Positions 51,095-58,107 of a stretch of 64,000 nucleotides of DNA are shown here, piece by piece. The position numbers and the translations under genes were made by a program. Source of the DNA: Streptosporangium sandarakinum. GTDB taxonomy: Bacteria; Actinomycetota; Actinomycetes; Streptosporangiales; Streptosporangiaceae. The notes beneath the pieces were generated by a model that was given only the letters and a program-made list of their open reading frames with translations, was not told where the DNA came from and searched no databases. Numbering within the stretch: the stretch's first letter is position 1; each line of letters opens with the position of its first letter. Where the stretch lies: positions 2,108,001 to 2,172,000 of the forward strand of contig NZ_JACCCO010000001.1 in the NCBI RefSeq assembly GCF_013409935.1. The letters run 5' to 3'.

Positions 51095-51322
51095 ATGGCG
51101 ATGACCATCCGGTTCGACGACGACGAGACCCGCCGCCTGCGAAGCATGGCCGAGGCGGAGGGCATCTCCATGCAGGCGGCCGTCAAACGGTCCGTGGACG
51201 AACGCGCCGCCCGGTTGACCGTCCTGGGCCGTCTCGCGGACGCCTGGGGTCCGTTGCCGCAGGCCGAGCTGGACCGGGCCGCCGATTCCCTCAAACTGAA
51301 CCGGAATCGCGCCGCCTCCTGA
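51095..51322 (+). CDS. Ribbon-helix-helix antitoxin
   Basis: This is a 75-residue protein. The N-terminus has the RHH pattern, a short strand (MAMTIRFDDDETRRL) and then two helices with EGISMQAAVKRSVDERAARL. The C-terminal 35 residues (LADAWGPLPQAELDRAADSL) would bind the toxin. It is followed after 12 bases by a PIN-like gene, the usual antitoxin-toxin order. It probably represses its own promoter through the inverted repeats just upstream. Confidence 0.82.
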   Translation: MAMTIRFDDDETRRLRSMAEAEGISMQAAVKRSVDERAARLTVLGRLADAWGPLPQAELDRAADSLKLNRNRAAS

Positions 51323-51334
51323 CACCATCTACCG

Positions 51335-51739
51335 GTGAGTTCGTTCCCACCGACCGGTTCGGGTCGCATTCTCGACACTTCCGCCCTGACGTCCGCGGCG
51401 ACGGGAAAGCACGTCTACGCCCGTGCCCTCATCGCCACCGCGTTGCGCTCCGGCACCGTCACCCTCCTCATCCCGGTGAGCGCCTACGCGGAGGCCCTCG
51501 CCGCCGTTCCGCACGACCTGCGCTGGCAGCTCATGCTTCTCACCAGCTCTCCCACGGTGGACCTCGACTTTCTCGACGACCGCGAGAAGGCCCACGAGAT
51601 CGGCGACTTCGACACCTCCGACGTCCCTCTCGCGCACGCCGCATGGTGCGGCATCCGATACGGCTGGCGCGTCGTCACCGACCGGGGCGACGAACTGCGC
51701 GCCGTCGCCCCGGCCGTGGAGATCGAACCGCTTCCCTGA
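51335..51739 (+). CDS. PIN-like toxin (VapC-type RNase)
   Basis: GTG 51335 gives 134 residues. Acidic residues sit at the PIN positions: Asp14 (RILDTSALTS), Glu53 (VSAYAEALAAVP), Asp96 (DTSDVPLAHAAW) and Asp116 (RVVTDRGDEL). VapC toxins cleave tRNA or rRNA and are neutralised by the adjacent antitoxin. Divergence from typical VapC is considerable, so the assignment rests on the acidic pattern and the gene pairing. Confidence 0.75.
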   Translation: MSSFPPTGSGRILDTSALTSAATGKHVYARALIATALRSGTVTLLIPVSAYAEALAAVPHDLRWQLMLLTSSPTVDLDFLDDREKAHEIGDFDTSDVPLAHAAWCGIRYGWRVVTDRGDELRAVAPAVEIEPLP

Positions 51740-51923
51740 TGGCAGGGAAGCGGAACGGCTCCGCCGCCTCATCGCGCAACGCCCGCGGTATGGGCCCGCA
51801 GGCGGCCTCGTCCTCGCGGAGCGCCTCCTCTGGAAGATCCCGCTCGGTCCGGCGCTCGACCGCGGCATCGACATAGGCGGGGAACCCTCGCGTTCTGGCG
51901 CGCTCCCGTTCCGGCATGCCCAT
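51675..51923 (-). pseudogene. Possible antitoxin remnant overlapping the PIN gene on the other strand
   Basis: The minus frame from ATG 51923 reads MGMPERERARTRG, then PAYVDAAVERRTERDLPEEA and EDEAACGPIPRALRDEA. The latter two resemble the middle and end of antitoxins of the type SAYV-x-ALERR...EDEAEHGPIP. The expected N-terminal strand and first helix are missing, as if deleted, and the C-terminus is arginine-rich noise. It overlaps the last 65 bases of the toxin gene. This is a weak call. Confidence 0.3.
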
Positions 51924-52215
51924 GAAACGAGTCTGTCGCGTGAGGTGGCAGATCGACGGGAAAACGGGGACCTCCACGTCACCCGAGCGATTCCGGAAGC
52001 CGGGACCGATGGCACGGGACGATTCAGGGGTGGTCCGGGTCCCGGACGGCTCGGTGAACATGTCAGGAAGAAACCGGGAAAATCGGATCTCTTCTTATAT
52101 GATCCATTTCCGGTGATGTTGGCCGCATGGTTCATGAACAGTCGGTTGTCGGGCGGAGGCGGCACACGGAGGCGTCCTCCGGCGAAGGCGACGACGACGG
52201 CGAAGGGATCCGATC
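51740..52215. other. 476-base stretch without a confident gene
   Basis: Apart from the possible antitoxin remnant on the minus strand (to 51923), nothing here has gene-like character. It contains a relatively AT-rich patch (52076-52110) with a -10-like TATGAT at 52098-52103, which could serve the type VII-like pair starting at 52216. Confidence 0.5.
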
Positions 52216-52521
52216 GTGGCGACGGACATCGAGTGGAGCCGCCAGGCGCTCCTCGAACTCGGCCGGCTGGCGTACCGGCGGGGACGCGAGCTGTCGGCCG
52301 CCCGCGAGGGCTTCCCCGCGGAGGTGGGCGCCTCGCTCTTCGGTCAGCTGTCCGGGGGCGCGGAGCTGGCCGCCCAGGCCGGCCGGGTGGAGAAGCACGT
52401 GGAGACCGACGTCCGCGCCGGGACGAGCCGCCTCGACGACGTGGAGCGCGCCCTGGACAACGTCGAGAGGAACATCCGGAAGACCGAGCCGGGCCATGAG
52501 AAGGGCACGCGCGCCGTATGA
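52216..52521 (+). CDS. ESX/WXG100-superfamily-like small helical protein
   Basis: This 101-residue protein starts at GTG 52216. It is all-helical with a central break (GRLAYRRGRELSAAREGFPA, GQLSGGAELAAQAGRVEKHV, DDVERALDNVERNIRKTE), the size and heptad pattern of EsxA/EspC-like secreted partners, though no W-x-G is present. The stop overlaps the ATG of the next gene (ATGA). It probably pairs with the N-terminal WXG domain of the following protein for type VII-type export. Confidence 0.65.
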   Translation: MATDIEWSRQALLELGRLAYRRGRELSAAREGFPAEVGASLFGQLSGGAELAAQAGRVEKHVETDVRAGTSRLDDVERALDNVERNIRKTEPGHEKGTRAV

Positions 52522-53615
52522 CCGACATGGAGGCGGTGCGGCGCCTGGGCGGGGACCGGCTGATCGCACTGGCGAACAAGGCGAACGGGAACCCCGGGGA
52601 GATCCGCGCGGTCGCGAAGCGCTGGCGGGACGCCGCCACCAAGTGCGCCGAGCCGTTCGACGACCTGGACGGGGCGATCCGCCGGCAGGTGTACGGAGCC
52701 TGGCACGGCGACTCGGCCGACGCGTTCGTGCGGTACATGAGGGCCTACCCCAAGGCGGGCAACGCGCTGCGCGACGCGCTCCGCAACTGCGCCGACTCCC
52801 TCGACGACGCCGCCGACGCCGTGCAGTCGGCCAAGAGCGGCATCGACGAGGTCTGCTCCTCCCTCCTCGACTGGCACCGCGGCAACCCCCGCGCCACCGA
52901 GAACCAGATCAGCGGGGCGGTCGGCCAGTCCGTCACCCTCGCCCAGGGGCACGTGACCAGGGCCGAGACCGCGATCTCCACCGCCACCGGCAAGATCAAG
53001 GGGTATATCGACAACCTCTCCTCGACGTTCGGCCACATCCCCGTCCCCGCCGGCCAGGAGTTCGCGCCCAAGGACGGCAGCGTCGACGGGTGGATCCCGG
53101 CCGACCGTACCCCCGTCCGCACCACCTCGCTCAGCTCGGCGACCGGCGCCCCGCCCGGCACCACGGCCACCGGCGCGCCCTGGTCCCCAGGGGGGACCGG
53201 CGGCGGTGGCGGAGGCGGCGGGGGCGGGGTCGCCACCGCGCAGGCCCTGCCGTACGTGACGGGTTCGGGGACCGGGGCCGACATCGTGTCCGCCGCGCGG
53301 ACCCACCTCGGCAAGCCGTACGTCTGGGGTGCCAACGGCCCCAGCGCCTTCGACTGCTCCGGGCTCGTGTACTACTCCCTGAACCAGGCCGGGGTGAAGA
53401 TCGGCGACACCACGGCCGAGGGCTACCGGGTGAGCGGCAAGCCCGCCACGCTCCCGCTCCAGCCCGGGGACGTGATCACCTTCGGCAACCCGGCCACGCA
53501 CTGCGGCATCTACATCGGCGACGGCAAGATGATCCACGCCCCGAACCCGAGCACGGTGGTGAAGGTCGGCGAGGTGGCGGGCCAGCAGCCCATCACCTAC
53601 CGCCGCTTCACCTAG
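52518..53615 (+). CDS. WXG100 domain fused to NlpC/P60 peptidoglycan hydrolase
   Basis: This 365-residue protein is coupled to the preceding gene. Residues about 15-180 are helical with the turn YGAWHGDS (Trp62-x-Gly64), as in WXG100/PPE-type secreted proteins. A Ser/Thr/Pro linker and a run of nine glycines (about 229-237) lead to an NlpC/P60 domain with Cys280 (AFDCSGLVYYSLNQAGV), His328 (THCGIYIGDG) and His340. The enzyme would cut peptide cross-bridges in the wall. There is no Sec signal peptide, so export by a type VII system is inferred. Confidence 0.88.
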   Translation: MTDMEAVRRLGGDRLIALANKANGNPGEIRAVAKRWRDAATKCAEPFDDLDGAIRRQVYGAWHGDSADAFVRYMRAYPKAGNALRDALRNCADSLDDAADAVQSAKSGIDEVCSSLLDWHRGNPRATENQISGAVGQSVTLAQGHVTRAETAISTATGKIKGYIDNLSSTFGHIPVPAGQEFAPKDGSVDGWIPADRTPVRTTSLSSATGAPPGTTATGAPWSPGGTGGGGGGGGGGVATAQALPYVTGSGTGADIVSAARTHLGKPYVWGANGPSAFDCSGLVYYSLNQAGVKIGDTTAEGYRVSGKPATLPLQPGDVITFGNPATHCGIYIGDGKMIHAPNPSTVVKVGEVAGQQPITYRRFT

Positions 53616-53625
53616 CCCGTTCGCC

Positions 53626-53716
53626 GGTCCGTTCCGCCGGTCCGTTCCGCCGGTCCGTTCCGCCGGTCCGTTCCGCCGGTCCGTTCCGCCGGTCCGTTCC
53701 GCCGGTCCGTTCCGCG
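53626..53716. repeat. 13-bp tandem repeat, seven copies
   Basis: GGTCCGTTCCGCC repeats with a strict 13-base period from 53626, with the last copy slightly altered. It lies in the 155-base spacer between the convergent NlpC/P60 and nitronate-monooxygenase-like genes and directly abuts a long hairpin. No spacers are present, so it is a minisatellite and not a CRISPR array. Confidence 0.95.
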
Positions 53717-53761
53717 GGCCCCCGCCCGGGCGGCCGGGGCGGGCGGGACGGCCCGCGGAAC
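53709..53761. terminator. Long hairpin between convergent genes
   Basis: GTTCCGCGGGCC (53709-53720) pairs perfectly with GGCCCGCGGAAC (53750-53761), and inner CCCGCC/GGCGGG tracts can extend the stem. The left arm uses the end of the last 13-bp repeat. Confidence 0.8.
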
Positions 53762-53770
53762 GGGGCCTGG

Positions 53771-54886
53771 TCACCCCGACAGGCGGCCCAGGCGCTCGAC
53801 GGCCTCGATGTACTCCTCGACCATCGTGAAGACCACCTCCTTGGCGGACCGCACCTGGTTCATCGCCCCGATGATCTGCCCCGCCGGGAAGGTCGCCAGC
53901 TCCGCGGCGTCGGACCGGCCGATCCTGCGCAGGGCGTCGGAGACCAGCATGAACTGCAGCGGCATCGGCAGCGTGCCGGGCGAGTCCCCGGCCTCCCACG
54001 CCTCGGTCCACTCGTTGCGCAGCAGGCGCGCGGGCTTGCCCGTCCACGAGCGCGAGCGCACGGTGTCGCGGGAGGTCGCCGCGAGGATGCGCCGCCGGGC
54101 CGGCTCGGGGGTGTCGGCCTCCTCGACGGCCAGCCAGACGGAGCCGGTCCACACCCCCTCGGCGCCGAGCGCCATGCCCGCCGCCATCTGGCGGCCGTTC
54201 CCGATGCCCCCCGCGGCCAGCACGGGCACGTCCACGACGTCCACGACCTGCGGGATCAGCACCATGGTGGAGATGTCGCCGGTGTGCCCGCCGGCCTCGG
54301 TGCCCTGGGCGACGACGATGTCCACGCCCACCTCGACCTGCTTGACCGCGTGCCCGGGCGTGGAGGCCAGCGCCGCCACGCGCACTCCCCGCGCGTGCGC
54401 CGCCTCGACGACGTCGGCGGGCGGCGGCCCGAGGGCGTTGGCCAGCAGCGCGATCGGGTGCCGCAGCGCCACCTCCACCTGCGGCCGGGCGGTGGCGTCG
54501 GTCCAGCCGAGCAGGACCTTCCCGGCGCCCGCCTCGGAGTCGGGCAGCTCGGCCACGCCGTGCGCGGCGAGCAGGTCGTCGACGAAACGGCGGTGGCCCT
54601 CGGGGATCATCCCCTGCAGCCGCGCCACCAGATCCTCGGGCGAGTCGACGTCGAGGCCGGCCCCCTCGTAGGAGGCGGGCATGACGACGTCGACCCCGTA
54701 CGGCCGGCCGCCGGCGTGCTCGTCGATCCAGGCGAGCTCGACTTCGAGCTCCTCCGGCGTGAAGTAGAGGGCGCCGAGCACGCCCATCCCGCCGGCGCGG
54801 CTGACCGCGGCGACGACGTCCCTGCAGTGGCTGAACGCGAAGATCGGGAATTCGATGCCGAGCATGTCCGTGACGCGTGTCCGCAT
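53771..54886 (-). CDS. Nitronate monooxygenase-family flavoprotein (FMN TIM barrel)
   Basis: This 371-residue protein starts at ATG 54886. The barrel and FMN site are visible: MLGIEFPIFAFSHCRDVVAA, the VAQGTEAGGHTGDISTMVLI histidine region, and PVLAAGGIGNGRQMAAGMAL with GAEGVWTGSVWL for phosphate binding. It resembles mycobacterial 2-nitropropane-dioxygenase-like proteins, some of which (IpdC) act as reductases in steroid ring degradation. A perfect KstR-consensus box lies 31 bases upstream. The exact reaction is open. Confidence 0.87.
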   Translation of the reverse strand: MRTRVTDMLGIEFPIFAFSHCRDVVAAVSRAGGMGVLGALYFTPEELEVELAWIDEHAGGRPYGVDVVMPASYEGAGLDVDSPEDLVARLQGMIPEGHRRFVDDLLAAHGVAELPDSEAGAGKVLLGWTDATARPQVEVALRHPIALLANALGPPPADVVEAAHARGVRVAALASTPGHAVKQVEVGVDIVVAQGTEAGGHTGDISTMVLIPQVVDVVDVPVLAAGGIGNGRQMAAGMALGAEGVWTGSVWLAVEEADTPEPARRRILAATSRDTVRSRSWTGKPARLLRNEWTEAWEAGDSPGTLPMPLQFMLVSDALRRIGRSDAAELATFPAGQIIGAMNQVRSAKEVVFTMVEEYIEAVERLGRLSG

Positions 54887-54916
54887 GCGCTCACGGTACG
54901 ACCGGCCCCGAATGAC

Positions 54917-54930
54917 TGCAACGTGTTCTA
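54917..54930. promoter_or_regulatory. KstR-consensus operator
   Basis: TGCAACGTGTTCTA fits the published KstR consensus T-N2-AAC-N2-GTT-N2-A at every fixed position. It sits 31-44 bases upstream of the nitronate-monooxygenase-like gene start. Confidence 0.65.
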
Positions 54931-54981
54931 GCTACGCAATTCCCTCTTTGGAAGGAACGCGAAATGAGAAAGGAACAGGTT

Positions 54982-55728
54982 TCATCGCGGCATTCTGCGC
55001 CAGATCGCCCGCGGCAGCAGGCGCGTCACCGCGAACACCCACCGCAGCCGCCCGGGGACCCACACCGTCTCGGCGCCCGAGCGCAGGCCCGCGATCACCG
55101 CGTCGGCCACCTCGCCCGGGGTGGACGACATCGGCGCCGGGGACATGCCCTCGGTCATCCGGCCGACGACGAACCCGGGCCGGACCACCATCACCCGGGC
55201 TCCGGAGCCGTGCAGGGCGTCGCCCAGGCCCTGCGCGAAGCCGTCCAGGCCCGCCTTGGCCGAGCCGTACACGAAGTTGGCCCGCCGCACCCGGACCCCC
55301 GCCACCGACGACAGGACCACCAGCGTGCCGTGCCCCTGCTCGCGCAGCCGCCGGGCCGCGGACAGCCCGGCCGAGACGTGTCCGCCGTAGTTGACCGCGA
55401 CCGCCTCCGCGGCGGCCACCGGATCGGCGTCGTAGGCCGCCTGGCTGCCCAGGACGCCGAAGGCGGGGATCACCACGTCGAGGTCGCCGACCAGCTTCGC
55501 GGCGGTCTCGATCACCTCGCCGTGCGTCTCCGGGCGGGCGGCGTCGAAGTCGACCAGGTGCACCTCGGCGTCCCCGATGACCGGGGGCGTCCCCCCGGCG
55601 GCGCCGCGGGCGGCGAGCACGACCCGGCGGGCGCCGTCGCGGACCAGCCGCTCGACGATCGCCAGCCCGATCTCGCTGCGCCCGCCGAGCAGCAGCACGG
55701 TGTCCACCGACCCCAGCGCGTTCCTCAC
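54982..55728 (-). CDS. dprE2: Decaprenylphosphoryl-2-keto-ribose reductase, DprE2
   Basis: GTG 55728 has GAAGGAGG upstream; the product has 248 residues. It is a short-chain dehydrogenase with LLLGGRSEIGLAIVERLV and the catalytic YGSAKAG (Tyr-x3-Lys), and its C-terminus is TVWVPGRLRWVFAVTRLLPR, as in DprE2. With DprE1 it epimerises decaprenylphosphoryl-ribose to the arabinose form, doing the NADH-dependent reduction step. It follows dprE1 by about 100 bases on the same strand. Confidence 0.92.
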   Translation of the reverse strand: MRNALGSVDTVLLLGGRSEIGLAIVERLVRDGARRVVLAARGAAGGTPPVIGDAEVHLVDFDAARPETHGEVIETAAKLVGDLDVVIPAFGVLGSQAAYDADPVAAAEAVAVNYGGHVSAGLSAARRLREQGHGTLVVLSSVAGVRVRRANFVYGSAKAGLDGFAQGLGDALHGSGARVMVVRPGFVVGRMTEGMSPAPMSSTPGEVADAVIAGLRSGAETVWVPGRLRWVFAVTRLLPRAIWRRMPR

Positions 55729-55831
55729 GGGATGAGCCTCCTTCTCTCGGGACCCGGGCACGCGGGACCCGGACTCACCGGACCCGGGCCCACCGGATCC
55801 GGGCGACCGGCGGCCCGTACGGCGCCGGTCC

Positions 55832-57187
55832 TCACAGCAGCAGCCTGCGGGCCAGGTCGGAGCGGAACACCCCGGCCGGGTCCACCTCGTCGCGGACCCT
55901 ACGCCACTCGTCCAGCCGCGGGTACATCGCCGCCACCGTCGCGGCCGACGTCCGGGAGTCCTTGGCGAGGTAGATCCGGCCGCCGGCCTCGGCCACCTGG
56001 TCGTCGAACCCGCGCAGCAGCCGGGCCAGGCCCCGCCGCCCCGCCGGGATGTCCAGGGCGAGCGTCCAGCCGGGGATCGGGAACGACAGCATCCCCGGCG
56101 TGCCCGGACCGAACCGCTTGAGCACGGTCAGGAAGGAGACCACGCCCTCGGCGGACAGCCGGGCGACGATCCGCCGCAGTGTCGCCTCCTGCCCGAACGG
56201 CACCGCGAACTGGTACTGCACGAACCCGCGCGAGCCGTAGACCCGGTTCCAGCCGTCCACCCCGTCGAGCGGGTGGAAGAAGGGCGCGATGCCCTGGATG
56301 AGGCCGGTCGCCGGGCGCGATTTGGCGTACCACGCCTCGTTGAAGGCGCGCACGGTCACCGGGTTCAGCAGGCCGTTGGGCGCCCAGGGCGGGGCCTTGA
56401 GCACCGGGCCGGGGTTGAACGCCAGCGGGTCGGCGCCGCGCGGCAGCTCGTCGCGGGCGGCGTGGTCGCCGCGGGTCAGGACGCTGCGGCCCATCCGGCC
56501 GCCCCTGGCGAGCAGGTCGATCCAGGCGACCGTGTAGCGGTAGCGGTCGTCGGTGGCGGCCATCGTCTCCAGCGTCTGGTCCAGGTCGCGGGTCCGCTCG
56601 ACGTCCACCCGGACGCGGGAGGTCTCGATCGGCACGCACCGGAACACCGCCTCGGTGATCACGCCGGTGAGCCCCATCCCGCCGACCGTGGCCCAGAACA
56701 GGTCGCCGCCGTCGCCGCCGTCATCCCCGCCGCTCCTGTCCGGGGTGACCGTCCGTGTCTCGCCCGAGGCCGTGACCAGGGTGAGGGAGCGCAAGTGGGC
56801 GCCGAAGGAGGAGTCGACGTGGTGGTTCTTGCCGTGCACGTCGGCCGCCACCGCGCCGCCGACGGTCACGTGCCGGGTCCCCGGGGTGACCGGCACGAAC
56901 CAGCCCCGCGGCACCAGCGCGGCCATCAGGTCGTGCAGGCTCACCCCCGCGCCCGCGGTGACCAGGCCCGTGGTCTCGTCGATGGACCAGGTGTCCAGCC
57001 CGGTGCAGTCGCACACCAGCCCCCCGGCGTTCTGCGCGGCGTCGCCGTAGGAGCGGCCGAGGCCCCGGGCGGCGACGCCGCGGGCGGGGGCCCGCCGTAC
57101 CAGCTCGGCGATCTCCTCGGCGGAGCGGGGGCGGGTCAGGCGTGCCGGGGTCGGCGCGGTACGGCCCCAGCCGGTGAGGAAGGTCAT
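55832..57187 (-). CDS. dprE1: Decaprenylphosphoryl-ribose 2'-oxidase, DprE1, with Ala at the benzothiazinone site
   Basis: This 451-residue FAD enzyme of the VAO type has the FAD domain with RGLGRSYGDAAQNAGG, and GGAVAADVHGKNHHVDSSFG, containing the Lys/Asn pair at 120-121. The substrate domain contains LSFPIPGWTLALDIP, and YLAKDSRTSAATVAAMYP holds the catalytic-site Lys409 (Lys418 in M. tuberculosis). The position of the drug-target Cys387 is Ala377. ATG 57187 overlaps the ubiA stop (ATGA). It oxidises DPR at C2', the first half of the epimerisation. Confidence 0.95.
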   Translation of the reverse strand: MTFLTGWGRTAPTPARLTRPRSAEEIAELVRRAPARGVAARGLGRSYGDAAQNAGGLVCDCTGLDTWSIDETTGLVTAGAGVSLHDLMAALVPRGWFVPVTPGTRHVTVGGAVAADVHGKNHHVDSSFGAHLRSLTLVTASGETRTVTPDRSGGDDGGDGGDLFWATVGGMGLTGVITEAVFRCVPIETSRVRVDVERTRDLDQTLETMAATDDRYRYTVAWIDLLARGGRMGRSVLTRGDHAARDELPRGADPLAFNPGPVLKAPPWAPNGLLNPVTVRAFNEAWYAKSRPATGLIQGIAPFFHPLDGVDGWNRVYGSRGFVQYQFAVPFGQEATLRRIVARLSAEGVVSFLTVLKRFGPGTPGMLSFPIPGWTLALDIPAGRRGLARLLRGFDDQVAEAGGRIYLAKDSRTSAATVAAMYPRLDEWRRVRDEVDPAGVFRSDLARRLLL

Positions 57188-58107
57188 GAAAGGTAGATTC
57201 CCACGAGCAGGGGCACGAGCAGCAGGGCGGTGAAGAGCAGCAGGGGCCGGTCGCGCAGCACGAGCTCCTCGGGCTCCTCACCCACCCCCCGGTCCACCAG
57301 CAGGTTGTGCCGCAGGACGATGAGCACGAACGGCACGATGCTGATCGCGTGGAAGGGGCCGGGGTGCCGCTCGTTCAGCGCCCACAGGCAGTAGGTCACG
57401 ATCATGGCGCCCGAGGACATCGACCGGACCCCGGCGAGGTAGCTCGGCGTGTAGGCGGACAGGGCCCGCCGGGCGGAGTCGCCGGAGGCGCGCAGCTCGG
57501 CCTCGCGCTTGCCCGTCACGAGCAGCAGCGAGCCGAGCGAGACGACCACCAGGAACCAGCTCGTCACCGGCACGTCCACGGCGACCGCGCCGGCGAGGGC
57601 GCGGACCACGTGGCAGCCGGCGACCGCGACCAGGTCCACCACGGCCTGGTGCTTGAGCCAGAAGGTGTAGGAGAAGGTCAGCGCCAGGTACCCGGCGACG
57701 ACGGCGGGCAGCTTCCAGTCGCCGGACAGCGCGGCCAGCGCCGGGCCCAGCAGCAGCAGGACGACCCCGGTGATCCGGGCGAGCCGTACGGTGACCAGAC
57801 CCGCCGCGACCGGGCGGCGGCGCTTGCGCGGGTGGCGGCGGTCGGCCTCGACGTCGGCGGCGTCGTTGAGCAGGTAGGCGCCGCTCGCGGCCAGGCAGAA
57901 CGCACCGAAGGCGATGGCCGCGCCCAGCAGGCCACGGGGGGTGGTCAGCACTCCCGCCGCGGCGGGGGCCGCGAAGACGAGGGCGTTCTTCAGCCACTGG
58001 CGGGGCCGGCAGGCCCGCAGCAACGCCACGGGCGAGAACCCCGGGGAATCGGACGCGGCCGCCGGCGGGTCCGCCGACGGCCGCGCGACGGCCGTCTCCT
58101 CGTTCAC
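57184..58107 (-). CDS. ubiA: Decaprenyl-phosphate phosphoribosyltransferase (UbiA family)
   Basis: This 307-residue membrane protein has about nine helices. The prenyl-phosphate binding motif LLNDAADVEADRRHPRKRRR (N-D-x3-D-x3-D) and the conserved FWLKHQAVVDLVAVAG, SLGSLLLVTGKREAEL and SAYTPSYL segments match the DPPR synthase Rv3806c. It joins phosphoribosyl pyrophosphate to decaprenyl phosphate, giving the precursor for DprE1/E2. GTG 58107 overlaps the preceding DUF3068 gene stop (GTGA). Confidence 0.93.
   Translation of the reverse strand: MNEETAVARPSADPPAAASDSPGFSPVALLRACRPRQWLKNALVFAAPAAAGVLTTPRGLLGAAIAFGAFCLAASGAYLLNDAADVEADRRHPRKRRRPVAAGLVTVRLARITGVVLLLLGPALAALSGDWKLPAVVAGYLALTFSYTFWLKHQAVVDLVAVAGCHVVRALAGAVAVDVPVTSWFLVVVSLGSLLLVTGKREAELRASGDSARRALSAYTPSYLAGVRSMSSGAMIVTYCLWALNERHPGPFHAISIVPFVLIVLRHNLLVDRGVGEEPEELVLRDRPLLLFTALLLVPLLVGIYLS

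Noticed and set aside
53626..53716. Possible CRISPR array
   Set aside because: The units are contiguous 13-bp copies with no spacers and no cas genes nearby; it is a minisatellite.
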